Shown: positions 34,894-45,967, counted from the first letter of the stretch. The stretch is DNA of 64,000 nt from Umbelopsis ramanniana AG (GCF_025399195.1 NW_026252122.1:124001-188000), one strand, 5' to 3'. Translations and numbers: made by a program. The notes: generated by a model not told the origin, from the sequence alone.

Positions 34894-36877
34894 CTAAGCA
34901 CAACGGTTTCTTGCATTGGCTTTATGTCGTTTGAGCGCATCCAATCTAAACCGAATAAACCGTCAATTTATATTCGAGGTATGACTTTTACATGCACTGA
35001 AACTTACCTCGAAAACTGTTTACCACACGTCGGGCAGTGATGTGGTTTGTCGCCACCGTGAATCTTACAGTGTCGCTTTAGATCATGGTTTCGGCTGAAT
35101 GCTTGGCCACAGACACTGCACTTGAACGGACGATCGTCGGTATGTGTTCTGGAATGACTCTTCAGATTGTATAGCCGCATGAAGGTTTTCGAACATCCGG
35201 GGAAAAGACACGGGTAAACGGTGTGTGTTTCATTGTTGATGGTGGTGGTAACGGGTTGTGCCGAAGCATAATAGTCAATGGCATCGGCTTGTGTCTGAGC
35301 TAAGGATGGATCAGAACGCTTTCGCTTCAAACCAGGGTGGTGGTGATCCAAATCACCAAGATGCTGGCCATTTTCGAGATGAGAATCGTTGTTATTTGAC
35401 GATGCTACAGCAGCCACGGCTGCAGCAGCAGCATTGATGGCTGATTCGTTGGGGCTAGACCCACCAAACGGATTAGGTAAATAATATTGACCAGCAATGG
35501 ATGTATGGTTGTCGCCTCCATCAATACCTTCCTGGTGTCCAGTTTGCAATTGTTGCGCATACATGGCGAGAGCGGTGGCATCAGGGAAGGGAAGGCTTTG
35601 GGAAGATCGAGCCAATTGGGAAGCGACATCGTTGAGTAGACTAAGCGATTGCTCGGCGCCTTCATGATGCGAGGTTCGTAACCGTTCAGTCAGCTTTTGT
35701 GCTAATTCACTCCACTCGGTATCCAGCAACTTGTAAGTTTTTGACTCCGCAGAAGTCGATTGCGGATGATCTTCCGGAAGTGTTGTGGAATGATGCGTTT
35801 CCTCACCAGGCAAGATCTCAGACTTGGCTTTGGCTGGAAGCATTCCTTGGTCGACATATTTTGCCGCAAGTGAATTATCCCAACGCTGTTTCAGTTGTTT
35901 TCCCTTCCGTCCCGGAATCGTCATGGCTATTTCCTTCCATTTGCCATAGCCGAATCGCTTGATGCCCTGCAACAGTAATTCATCTTCTTCTTTTGTCCAG
36001 CTTCCACGTTTGCCGACACTGCCATCGTCACTCATATTATCCAGATTACTGCTGCTGTTACTGAGTTCCAACGCCTCACTGCTTGATAATCCGGGATAAC
36101 TGGCAAGTAACATGGCGTCTGTAACGTTCGATGCTTCATTGCTATCGGTGTTATCGTCGTCCACCTGCATTGGTGTACTTTCGGGGCTAGATGTTTTTTC
36201 ATTGTCGTCGGATGGTGATGTGCTTTTGCCTTTCTGTCCTTCGGTTTGCGATAGACCCAGCAGCTGTAATGCCGTGGCTGCGGCAGCTTGCTCCATCAGT
36301 TCCGAGCTTTCTCCATTTCCGGTTGGCGCCTTTTTGTCTTCTTCTACAGGTTTAGCGTCTGATTCGGTTTTTTCAGCGGGTTTGTCACCATCCTTTTCTA
36401 CCCCTGAATAATTCAACCGCGATTGTTAGAGCCCATAGTGAAAAGGCTGTAATCAGCAGCCGGCTCGTCCAATGCCATGGACTAAAAGTGGCTCGATTAC
36501 AAAGATAAAATAAAAAATAAAAAAAACATCCATATACCTTGTTTCCCCGAAAGAGCGGCTGCCAGTGAGCCGACAACGTCCATACTGCTTGCATCTTGTA
36601 GCAAGGCAGCTGTCAGGGCGGCGCTCGACGTAGGCAACTGAGAAAGCTTGATTGGCTCTTTTGAAGTTGATTTTTCATCGCCTTGTTCATCCGTGGTACT
36701 GGGAGAAGCAACTGCCGTGACATCGAGAGTATGTGGTTCGTCCGAGGCTTCTTTATGCGTGTGGGCTATGGTGGACTGCTCTTGAGCACTTAGAGCAGCA
36801 AACGCTTTGTCGGGCTGGTTGTGTTTATGGTCCCCAGGCGCCGAGTGATGTGATGTAAAAAGATGGACGCGAGCCAT
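34894..36877 (-). CDS. Transcription factor with SANT/Myb domain and three C-terminal zinc fingers
   Basis: Exons (minus) 36877-36538, 36403-35008 and 34945-34894 give 595 aa. Residues about 245-292 form a single SANT/Myb repeat ([20 protein letters not shown], then [17 protein letters not shown]) with the spaced tryptophans. Two C2H2 fingers (about 512-562: [20 protein letters not shown]) are followed by a third whose last ligand is Cys ([10 protein letters not shown], closing HKANARNRC), completed by the last exon. The finger linkers (HTDDRPFKC and GGDKPHHC) are TGEKP-like. Acidic, Ser- and Ala-rich regions fill the rest, including an Ala-run near [12 protein letters not shown]. It is probably a nuclear DNA-binding regulator; targets are unknown. 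Confidence 0.9.
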
Positions 36878-37390
36878 GTCGAGTCGGCAGCAGTAAAACG
36901 AAGTAGGGTTTCGTGTGTTATTTCCTTATTCTGCTGTGCTAGTCGCTTGAGGTGAACGGAGTCTTTTTGGGAACAGTCAAAGAAGAGCGAACGAAGAACC
37001 AAGCCTCACCCAAGCCTCCAAAGGACGAATTGACCAAACCGTGCTAAAGTTCATGGAAATAAAAAAAAGCAAAACATTGCGCTGACGTCAGCAACAGGAA
37101 TCACATGATATATTGATTCTCACCCAATCACTATCCGACTTTTCAGCCCTATTGTCCAGCCATTGAAGCAGAGACCCCGTTTCATCCTCTTGCTCTTCAC
37201 ACAAAGATTATTTTCTGGTTTACTACATGAATGCGCTCAATAAAATCAATGGGAAAAACATTCTTGGATTTAATGTGGTACGATGTATAAGCAGAGCATA
37301 AAATATGCTTACGGATACAGACATCAAAAAGGGTTTATTTAAAATGCTTTCTGAAACCATTGTGGTCGCGCTACATTGCACCATATGAGC
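36878..37390. other. Promoter side of the SANT/zinc-finger gene
   Basis: About 510 bp upstream of the SANT/zinc-finger gene and downstream of the KP4-like gene. Purine-rich runs around 37060-37080; nothing else recognised. Confidence 0.35.
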
Positions 37391-37765
37391 TTAATTTGGT
37401 CCAGAGTCCCTACAGTTAGCACAGAAGTTGTAAGTTACTTCGCAGCTGCCGCCATTGAAAGCATGGCTGCCACATCCTTTGCAGCCCTGGTTGCCGTAAA
37501 TATTGGAGAACAAATTTTTCATGTCACTGCCGCGAAGCGATGGATAGGTGGACGTGCAACTATAGATAGCTGTATAGTCTCCATAGACCTTGGAAGTGTA
37601 TTGGCCGTAGGTGTTTCCATCGATGAACCGGTTGGAGGCATTGATGCAAGTAGGGCCCATAGACTTGTTACATCTGCTGCTTCCATGACAGTTATTATTG
37701 TAGGTAGCCATGACCATACCGGCCATCACGGTTAGCGAGAGGAAAAGGTGACTTTGCAAGCATGG
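37391..37765 (-). CDS. KP4-family killer-toxin-like small secreted protein, start not resolved
   Basis: About 120 aa. It shows the KP4 family pattern: a hydrophobic leader, then a Cys-rich domain opening with NNNCHGSSRC and closing with CKGCGSH and a final Cys pair. A TATA-like element (ATATAAAA, about 37809-37816, minus strand) lies a short way upstream. The mature domain looks whole; the 5' end is unresolved, with at most about one break, so it may be active or recently lost. KP4 proteins are known from smut viruses and from ascomycete and basidiomycete genomes, so horizontal transfer is plausible. Confidence 0.7.
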   Translation of the reverse strand, partial: PCLQSHLFLSLTVMAGMVMATYNNNCHGSSRCNKSMGPTCINASNRFIDGNTYGQYTSKVYGDYTAIYSCTSTYPSLRGSDMKNLFSNIYGNQGCKGCGSHAFNGGSCEVTYNFCANCRDSGPN

Positions 37766-39642
37766 TAATTTGAATAATAGTGCTTATGTTGTTTTGAGCT
37801 CGACCATTTTATATGCGTATCAATGAAGAGGGCTAGGCTCTGCAACCTATTTTCATCTCGATGCACAACACCTCTGAGAAGTGAATGAAGAGACAGAGAA
37901 GGCGATTCATAGTGTATTTGGAATCTCATAACTCATGCAGTTATGGGCATATTTTTGTATGCTGTTGAGCGTTCCACTGCGCATTCGTACAGACTTTGGT
38001 CAGCATACCTGCAGAACGGGCATACAACCAGCAGCATTGGGCGAGCTTGGACAAAATGAGCCTTGATACCTTACGGTAGGCAAATCGCAATATGGATTAC
38101 ATTCAGGAGAGTGTAAAGCCATAATACTACGATGAAACAATGCTCATCATAATGAAAGGTTGCGACAGGAGTAACTTTAGCAATGCATTATACTCCTACT
38201 ATTGATCTAGCATTTATTAGTGTAGAGCATATTATGAGAGATGTAAACTACGGATGGATGATTAGATATCTTCATGCGAATACAGCTTCTTTCTTCTTCT
38301 TCTTTGTTTATCTACATATTGGTAAAGGTTTATGCTATGGTTTATATAAAGTACCAAGAAATTACTTTGCCCTCAAAGCGGGAAAAAATTATATGCAGAG
38401 ATTGCTTTGTGTTTCGGTCTACCGAATGGCTAAATTTTTTACTTTATTTTGCGGCTGTGCATTGGTTGCTGCAAGGCAAAGGTATGAAGTTGACGACTCA
38501 AAGCCAAAAGTTGGGTGTGGGGCAGTCGATACTCCAAGTTTTGGGAATCTCGGCCATTATCAATGTTTCACGTGCACTTGGTACGTGCTCAAAAATACAT
38601 TCCGTCTATGTTGTCAATAGACGAGGTACTTTCAGTATACTGTAAGGTGTCCGTGACAAGTCAGGTGTAGGTTTCTCTCTTCCGTTAAGATGACTCAAAG
38701 GTGGCTTGGGCGAAACTGAGATGTTCTATGAGCTGGTAAAAAAATTCTCACAAGCAGGCATGCAAACACAAGGTTTTGGATGTTGGGTGAATCGGGCCAT
38801 GGAACGTATCATTTCCGAAGCCAGCTGGTTCATTGATAGTTGCTGACCCTGCGAACAAAACTGCACCCTAAATCATCGAGATTTTCTGAATATCGGTCAG
38901 TACTATTATTGTCATTCATGTTTCTATGATCTATATGGTTCTGTTCGCTTGTCGGGGCCCGATGAAGATAGCAAAAAAAATTTCATATGCTGTTTCCTTA
39001 GGCGGCTCCGGTGTAACGTAATTACCGAAACGAACATTTTCGCATTACGGCACTTCTTTTACCACCGTTGATCCAGCATCGAGCAGTGAGAAATGGAAGA
39101 AGATTGAATTGCATACTTCTTTCCTGGAGAGGCCGACAAGGTCATTTGGAAGATATCATCAAGACGGGAAACCCCAATCGACCTACCTGCGTACAAATGC
39201 AGTCTGTCAATGGGGGTTCGTGATGCAAAACGAGGTTAACCTCATACAGTCAAAGGCCTATGGTGAACGTGTTGTTCGTGCTACAAGCCATGACTCTCGA
39301 ATGACAAAAGATGGCACAAAAATGTGATAATGAACAATACTCCATAAAAATGCTGCTCCACATCAGTTGACACCACCGTCTAAATTGGTGTGATACACGA
39401 TTTGTGGGTTTAATTATGTGTGAATGAGAGGATTTTTTATTTTTAACATATTGCTGTACATTTGAGAAGGGCAGAAAGGATAAACAGATTGAAGAAAAAG
39501 AAATGGGCTGATGGTACTTTCACAAAAAGTATTTATATTTAAAAAAAAAAAAAATAGAAAGAAAAAAAATAAAAGGGTGGTGGATGCATGCATACACCTC
39601 CGGGCTGATGCATATGGAAGGGGGGAATTGTGTGGGTTTAGA
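37766..39642. other. Gene-poor stretch containing a NUMT
   Basis: Nearly 1.9 kb between the KP4-like gene and the bHLH gene. Apart from the cytochrome b fragment listed separately, only short unsupported frames are present (for example 39109-39327). An A-run at about 39541-39554 lies next to the bHLH 3' end. Confidence 0.45.
38159..38361 (+). other. Nuclear copy of mitochondrial DNA (NUMT), cytochrome b fragment
   Basis: This 200-bp block reads in one frame as part of cytochrome b: [37 protein letters not shown], and [18 protein letters not shown]. It includes the two helix-B histidines that bind haem in the intact protein. Sequence before and after it does not continue cytochrome b, so it is an isolated insert. 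Codon use is AT-rich, as in mitochondrial genes. Its frame is still open and it differs from the usual consensus at only a few sites, suggesting a recent transfer or a conserved fragment. It is not expected to be functional. Confidence 0.88.
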
Positions 39643-41505
39643 TTATGAGGATGAGGCGGCAACAGCAGTAGTGGTGGCAATACCATGCTTTAAACTGTTG
39701 ATTAAATCACTGGTGGGTTTCTCTGGTGAACGCATCTCTGAAGTACGAGTCATGGATCGTTCGTCCATAGTCTGATCCTTGTGATCATGATCAACCGGTA
39801 TATTGATAGCATCCTTATGCCGATCGGTTTCTCGCCACTCCTGTTGTTCATCAACAGGCATCACCAAAGCCATAGAATTGGAAGCATTGGCTGTGTCGGA
39901 AATGGGTATAGAGATGGAGTCGTAATTAGAACGAGATGGGGAAAGGGTCGTGTTGGAAGCACATGTAGGTAAACTTTGTCGTCTTTCATCTAGAAAGGAT
40001 TTGTCCTTCGCACCATTATCCTTTGACTTTTGAGCAATGAGTCGTTGATGCAATTGAAGTTGTTCTTGAAAAGCTTGCAATTGCTTTTGCTGCGATTTGT
40101 GAGCTAACAACGCAGCGGCAGCAGCAGGAGGAAGTCCTGACGTGTTGTCGACAAACCGACTGGTCATCATATCGGTGTCTTGGCTGGAAGTAGACTTTTG
40201 CGTATTGGCAAACGTGGAGAAACTGCCACTATGACTGATGGTTCGACTTCGCTCCGGTGAAAGATTTGGATTACTATTGTTGTTGTCATTGGCTCGAAGG
40301 TTCATGAAATTGGACATGGTGTTCCTTCGACCATTCAGGTGCGAATGGTTCATCAAGTTCCCCATTCGACCCTCAACCTCCACTCGTACTTCCAAACCAC
40401 CAACCCGTTCTCGTAAACCTCGATTGCGTCGTTCTAGATACCTGATGTACTCGACGGCCTTGAATAAGATGGTACTCTTTGAATTGTTGATATTTTTGAG
40501 CGTGGGAATGATGTCCGTCAACTCTTTGAACCCAGTTCGAATGGTGTTACGACGCTTTTGCTCGGACGCAATGTGGTTGGCACGCTTCTCTTCTTCCGTC
40601 AGAAGTTCTTTGTGCTGCTTACTTCGCTTGTTGCCAGAAGTGGATGAGCCAGGCGACTCAGCCATGTCGTCATCTTCATCTGAATCTGTTTCTGATGCTC
40701 TACGTTTTACAGACTGTTTTCGTCTACCTCGTTGCTGGTTATTGGAGTTAGAATTGGTACCATCTTGAATGAGCGTATGATCCGATTCCGTCTCTGATTT
40801 GACCGGAACAACCATGGAAGAAATTTGCTGATAGAATCGTTGCTGATGTGATGCGTCCAGCGAATCAATGATACTACGTCTATGTTGATCTGGGTCATGG
40901 TAATCCGAAGACGAACGGTCGTGGTTCAAAAGAACGCCAGGGGTTTCGTAATTATAGTTCCATGAAGAAGACGAGGTATTGTTTGTAAAATGTGATGAGG
41001 GCTGATCATGTGAATCGCTATGTTGTTGGTGGTCAAACAAGCTGGGAATGATCTGTTGATGATCTTCGGCAGCTGAAGAATCCTGCTCCACAAAGAAGGA
41101 ATCCAAGAATTGCGTGAAGGCGCGTTGATCATTTTCATCCAGTAAAGGGTTGGCATTTTGTTGCAAGAAGTTATCTGCTGTAGGGAACTCTGTAGCCATG
41201 TCCATGACCGGTGGTGGTGGGGGAGTTTCGAGAGGGATTGGCATGGAGAAATCTGGGTCAAGGCCCATGCTAAACTTGAAATCTATAGAATAACCATAGG
41301 TTAATTTAGATGACACGAACAAAGCAGGTGTCTCAAAAGCAACCATGGTGGAGAAGGAGTCTCTCTATCTATATATATATAAAAAACACCTACCTTCAAA
41401 TGGGACAGGCTCAGAAATAGGTTCCTCCGAGTCTTGCGTGGATTTTAATACAGCATTGCTAGAAGGTGGGGATGACCACCACTGCCTTGAGTTTGAGTAA
41501 TTCAT
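39643..41505 (-). CDS. bHLH transcription factor, Ser/Gln/Asn-rich
   Basis: Exons (minus) 41505-41394 and 41282-39643 give 583 aa. The bHLH region lies at about residues 265-322: basic part KRANHIASEQKRRNTIR (His/Glu/Arg at the E-box-reading positions), helix 1 GFKELTDIIPTL, loop NINNSKS, helix 2 TILFKAVEYIRYLERR. A leucine-zipper-like continuation follows (RGLRERVGGLEVRVEVEGRM). It is preceded by a basic/acidic segment (GRRKQSVKRRASETDSDEDDD). The rest is low complexity. The basic residues predict CACGTG-type binding. The short first exon was chosen because it gives a clean GT-AG splice and an earlier ATG than the one at 41346. Confidence 0.88.
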
Positions 41506-42194
41506 GGTATGTATGTGTCAAAAGAAAAGGAGAGGGGGGCGCGGGAGGATGTGAAGTATGCGAGTAAGATAATATAGAAAGGAAGAAAATGGGTTTATGA
41601 ACGGATCAAGGTTGTCAGCATGTAAAGACAAAAACAGACAAAAGATGGAGAGAGAAAAGAAGGTGGAAAGTGCATATCCAATTTCAAAGTCCCGTTGCTA
41701 CAGTTGCTCAAAAAAACGTAAGCAACGTCATCAAAGTCAGTCAGACAGGCTCTCTTTTCTGCTGAATAAATGGAATACCAAACTAGGATCGTTTCCAATC
41801 ACAAATGCGGGACCAATCAGCACTTCTCCGCACACGATCCTTTATTAGATTTTTCAAAGTGTCGGGGACCAACAAGAGGGGTTTGCTATGGAAGAAAGCA
41901 AGGAATTGGGCTGGTTGGTTCAAAGCTAGGCACTACTACTCACCGGTTGAACAGCCCTGCCTGCCTGGTGTTGGCTAAGCAATCACTGACTGGGTGAGTT
42001 CCCCGCCCGATCAGCGCTTTTTCACCTAACCCTCAGCCAAATCACTTGATCCAGAGCTACGAAAATCGCATTCCGATCCTTTCCGGAAAGTCATTTTCAC
42101 ATGCATCGATTGGTAAGGGTTATCCATCCATTTAAATGAGCATTTTACTTCAAAATATAGAATATATGTGTATTTAATAAAGGAAAAAAAAAAG
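41506..42194. other. bHLH promoter and GATA-factor 3'UTR
   Basis: About 690 bp. Purine-rich stretches precede the bHLH start (41520-41600). No other gene recognised. Confidence 0.4.
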
Positions 42195-43832
42195 CTAACG
42201 AGCGTCTGAACTAGCTGACTGACGACGGTCCATTGGATAAGGTAGAATAGGACAAGGTGGTGGAGTAGGAGGAAGTTCACGATGAGAAGGTGGAGTAGGC
42301 GAAGCTTTAAGCGGAGCCAAGTGAACGTTGTCCTTCTGAGAAGCAGCAGCAGCGGCGGCTCCCAATGTTAGAATGGTGGCTAAGGCATTGGTGGCATTTG
42401 GGTCTCCGCCTCCTAGCAAGTTGCCAAGGATGGATACCGCGGTGGAGGGTGAAAATCCTGGGGTAGCTGATCGCTGAGTAGGAGAAGAGGCCAAATGAGC
42501 AGGCTCAACACCAGCATGCACCATGGCATTGTCAAGGTTATCCAAGACAGCATGGGTCTTGCTGAGCAAGGAAGTGAGGTGTTGTACTTCTCTACGAAGT
42601 TCTTGACGGTGAGCTTCAAGGACTTTTTGAGTGTGTTGAACATCGGAGTGAGGGTTCAATAAAGCCGAAACAGTAGCAATAGCGGCAGCAGTAGCAGTAG
42701 ATTGGCTTTTGCGGTCAACCAAAGGATTGTTATTTTGTTCCTGAACAGGGTTCAACAAGGAAGCGATTTGAGATGGCAAAGGAGCATGAATGGAAGTAGG
42801 TTCCATCACTTGAGGGTTCTTTGAAGGATACTGGCGATCATCATAGCCAAAATTCATGCGTTTGACAGAACGGAAACCGTCTTCATAATAACGACGCTTG
42901 CGGTCATTGGATTCATCATCATCGGTACTGGCTTCACCTCCAGATGAAGAAGAATCATGAGTCAACATAGGAGGGTGGTCATCAGTAGAAGAATGGTGAT
43001 GATGATGATGGTGCTTAGGACAAAGACGACGTTGTTGAATAGGTTGAGGAAGGGGGTGGTGATGTTGAGAAATGATGTTAGCATGAACACGCTTGCGACG
43101 TTTGATAACGGAACGCTTCATGGTGACAGGACGTTGAACATTATGAAGTTTGTAATATAAACCACATGCATTGCAAATAGTGTTGCCTTCTTCATCACGT
43201 CTCCAAAGAGGAGTGGTGGTGGTGCTGCAGTTAGCGCAGACCATTTGAGGGCGGTCACCATTAGGCGTCTCAGGATCAGAAACAGGAGAGTTATGCTCAG
43301 ACGGTGTAGTGGGTAGAACAGGGTCTTCTTGTTCAGGCTTTTCCTTGTAAGACTTTGTCTGCTCTTGAAGAACAAAGCGGTGTTGCAATTTAGATGCATT
43401 GACATTCTTTCTGGCAAACGTATTGCGTTTAAGCCAAGTTGGTCTTGTAGCATTGCGGGCCTTGAGATAAAGACCACAAGCATTGCAGATGATTTCTCCG
43501 GTTGGAGCACGTCTCCAAAGAGGGGTGGCAGTAACACCACAGTTCGAACAAGCAACGGCGGATCCACTTCCAATGTCCGATCTCGCAACACTGGAGTTGC
43601 ACGGCTCAGTATGACAGGCCACACTGCTGGAAGAGGTCACATTCGTCTTGTCGAACGAACCAGCATAAAGCTGGGAACGGTCGTTGATAGATTCAACACC
43701 GGCGGTAGACGATGACATGGTTGACTTTGATTCAAAAAGTCCAGGTTGTTGTTCTTCTAAAGGCATTTTGTGGCACGAGTCGACACTGGTGGTGGTCGAC
43801 GGTTTGTTGTAGTGTTCCCAGCGGGGAGTCAT
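42195..43832 (-). CDS. Two-finger GATA transcription factor, SREA/Urbs1-like
   Basis: Single-exon gene, 545 aa. Finger 1 spans C95-C119 (CSNCGVTATPLWRR ... CNACG) and finger 2 C199-C223 (CANCSTTTTPLWRR ... CNACG); both are C-x2-C-x17-C-x2-C. Each is followed by a basic tail (LYLKARNATRPTWLKR and KLHNVQRPVTMKRS). Two such fingers are typical of fungal iron/siderophore repressors (SREA, Urbs1, Sre1). However, the Cys-rich iron-sensing stretch that those proteins have between the fingers is absent: the 79-residue linker contains no Cys. C-terminal features are a His-run (about seven), a short coiled coil (RQELRREVQHLTSLLSKTH) and Pro-rich ends. The iron role is inferred, not shown. Confidence 0.9.
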   Translation of the reverse strand: MTPRWEHYNKPSTTTSVDSCHKMPLEEQQPGLFESKSTMSSSTAGVESINDRSQLYAGSFDKTNVTSSSSVACHTEPCNSSVARSDIGSGSAVACSNCGVTATPLWRRAPTGEIICNACGLYLKARNATRPTWLKRNTFARKNVNASKLQHRFVLQEQTKSYKEKPEQEDPVLPTTPSEHNSPVSDPETPNGDRPQMVCANCSTTTTPLWRRDEEGNTICNACGLYYKLHNVQRPVTMKRSVIKRRKRVHANIISQHHHPLPQPIQQRRLCPKHHHHHHHSSTDDHPPMLTHDSSSSGGEASTDDDESNDRKRRYYEDGFRSVKRMNFGYDDRQYPSKNPQVMEPTSIHAPLPSQIASLLNPVQEQNNNPLVDRKSQSTATAAAIATVSALLNPHSDVQHTQKVLEAHRQELRREVQHLTSLLSKTHAVLDNLDNAMVHAGVEPAHLASSPTQRSATPGFSPSTAVSILGNLLGGGDPNATNALATILTLGAAAAAASQKDNVHLAPLKASPTPPSHRELPPTPPPCPILPYPMDRRQSASSDAR

Positions 43833-45967
43833 CGTATCGTTGAGGGATGCAACGGGACGAGATAAGAGATGGTGTGTTTTGTTTGAAGTGGGTTGTTGGT
43901 GAACAGTGGGATTAGAAAAAAAAGAAAATAGGAATTTTGCAGTTCAAGACTTGTATTTTAAATGGAATGGGAGCAAAAGATAAGAGAAAAGTGAGGCAGT
44001 GCACAAGAGATAACAAGTCCGCATTAGGAGAAGGTCTGATAAGCACCTTTCATAACATCTTATCATCCATGCGGTAATAGGTCTAGACTCCGACCGATAA
44101 GGGCAAACACTGTAACTTTATCGTACCATCCTACCAAAAGAAACCGCAAGAAACATGTAGCAAAGTGCAGAACATGGCTATGATAGACACTTCATTCTGT
44201 AGCGGTATACCTCTTCTAAACCACCTTCTAAACCACTTGGCCACTTCATCAAAAAACACCCGATCTTCTCCTTGCAACTCATGACAGGCGCAGATCCCTT
44301 GGCCTGACTGATAAGCCTATACCATCTAATAACCAGCTACACTATCTTTCAGCACAATGGATCGTTCTTGTAAAAAGCCAACTGTTATTTATATCTTGAC
44401 AGATGTAAAAGATAGTGCCGTATTTGCATAAATTGATTAATTTATGAACCTTTCACTGGATCAGCCCAACCGAACCCCCCCGTGGAAGGTCTCACGGCTG
44501 TACAACGGTGGACATACTTCACCAAGGCGAGAGGTATAAATGCCGCATTCCGGAAAAAAAGGACTCAGGTATGTGTAGGTTTCTATAATGCGGACGATAG
44601 ATAGCTAATAATTTTTTTATTATCTGTTCTATCTTTGCATCTCTATTCCCCTCCTCCTCGGAAGGAAGGGTTAGGCGGGGTGATTACCAAAACTGGTATT
44701 TACTTTCGTTTCAAGCCTATGTGCCGTTATTTTCTCGATCAGCTAATGCCGGCCCAGTCTCCATCTGCAAAATGCCTAGCGTTGGCTAACAAAGATAACG
44801 TCCATTGACCCCTTGACCCCTGCCGAATAGACAAGACACAAACAGAACCAAAACCCTGTCACTGCGTATGAGCCGCGGCTGTTGTGTCACTGCAGACGCT
44901 GGTTTTTTTTTTTTGCATGTCTGCGAGTGGAAAAAGGGCTCCTGAGCATCTGTGAAAGACAGAGCCCAGCTTCTTACATGGTCGAAAAAGTTTTATGGAT
45001 GGGAAATTATTTTTTTTCCTATTCACCAGTACTTCACTTTGTTTCAAGCCATGGCGAGAACTGAGTCTCGCTTCAATATTAGTCTATTCTTGGATTATAT
45101 AATAAACATGGCAGATACATCAATCAAACTTTGGCGATAACAGTGAAAATTCCAGTAGCATGAACATACCCGTGCCATGCAATCTAAGCGAATTAAATCC
45201 GATGTTGACAGTAGGCTGGTTTTTTTCTTGCTAAAAGTGCCACATTACTTTCGTTATCTTTGATCATGCCATTTACGATAATTATTATTTTTACAAAAGA
45301 AACCGTGTTCTCTCCAGGAAACAGTCTGCCTCACCAAGCAAAATAACCTAACGAACAAGAGCAAGATTAAAAATGAGATTAAAAATAAAAATACATGGCC
45401 GGCTCTTTCATGGGCTAGTGCATTGAAGGACGCTGTAAAGAGATTACAATTTGCATGTTTTCAATAGATAGCCTTATTCATCTTCGATCTAGTAGCACAA
45501 CGCTTTGAAAAATGAAAGATAACTCGAACTGCCATAGACTGTGGATTGCCACCCTCTAGCCCGATCGTGAGGATAGCGATATCACAGTAGGGCAGCATTA
45601 AAAGATTACGACCTGAATAAGCCCATATAATTAGGCTACAGCCAACAGTCCGATGAAACATTGGAAATAACGTCAGCTTGTATAAGATATCACAATAAAA
45701 ATGAACTCTCACGAATGAATGCAACATCTATGAATCAAAAAGTGCAAAACACTAGCTTTTACCTCCACGTTTTCGAACATAGAATGGGCGTAGGGACGCC
45801 TTGAAACCAAAACAAAAACACGAGAAGAGACGGATTTTATTTGTGAGTGCGCGACAGAGAGGATGCTATATCCTGTCATTCACTACAATATGCCCAAGTG
45901 TATCTGTCCGCCCCAGACCACGCTTCAGTCCTCTTATATAAGCACGTGCGGATCTTGATGATATATT
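43833..45967. other. Long intergenic region upstream of the GATA-factor gene
   Basis: About 2.1 kb. Beyond the GATAA cluster it holds T-runs (44903-44911, 45010-45016) and AT-rich sequence without recognisable genes; the frame at 45461-45727 has no domain support. The right end is the 3'UTR of the HAD phosphatase gene. Confidence 0.45.
43979..44315. promoter_or_regulatory. Cluster of seven GATAA sites upstream of the GATA-factor gene
   Basis: GATAA cores on either strand at 43979 (GATAAG), 44009 (GATAAC), 44038 (GATAAG, inside TCTGATAAG), 44059 (CTTATC), 44096 (GATAAG), 44117 (TTTATC) and 44310 (GATAAG). About 0.7 would be expected by chance in 337 bp with equal base use. They lie 150-480 bp before the start of a GATA-factor gene, so autoregulation is likely. 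Confidence 0.65.

Noticed and set aside
38362-38645. Continuation of the cytochrome b reading frame past 38362 as a real gene
   Set aside because: After YKVPR the sequence no longer resembles cytochrome b, so the longer frame is accidental read-through from the mitochondrial insert.
39109-39327. 72-aa open frame near the NUMT
   Set aside because: No recognisable homology, and similar frames occur by chance in this AT-rich stretch.
41281-41346. bHLH start at the ATG at 41346
   Set aside because: That segment is intronic in the better model: the upstream ATG at 41505 splices from 41394 to 41282 with consensus sites and the same downstream frame.
45461-45727. 88-aa minus-strand frame upstream of the GATA-factor region
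   Set aside because: No domain, no clear promoter, within a region full of stops in other frames.
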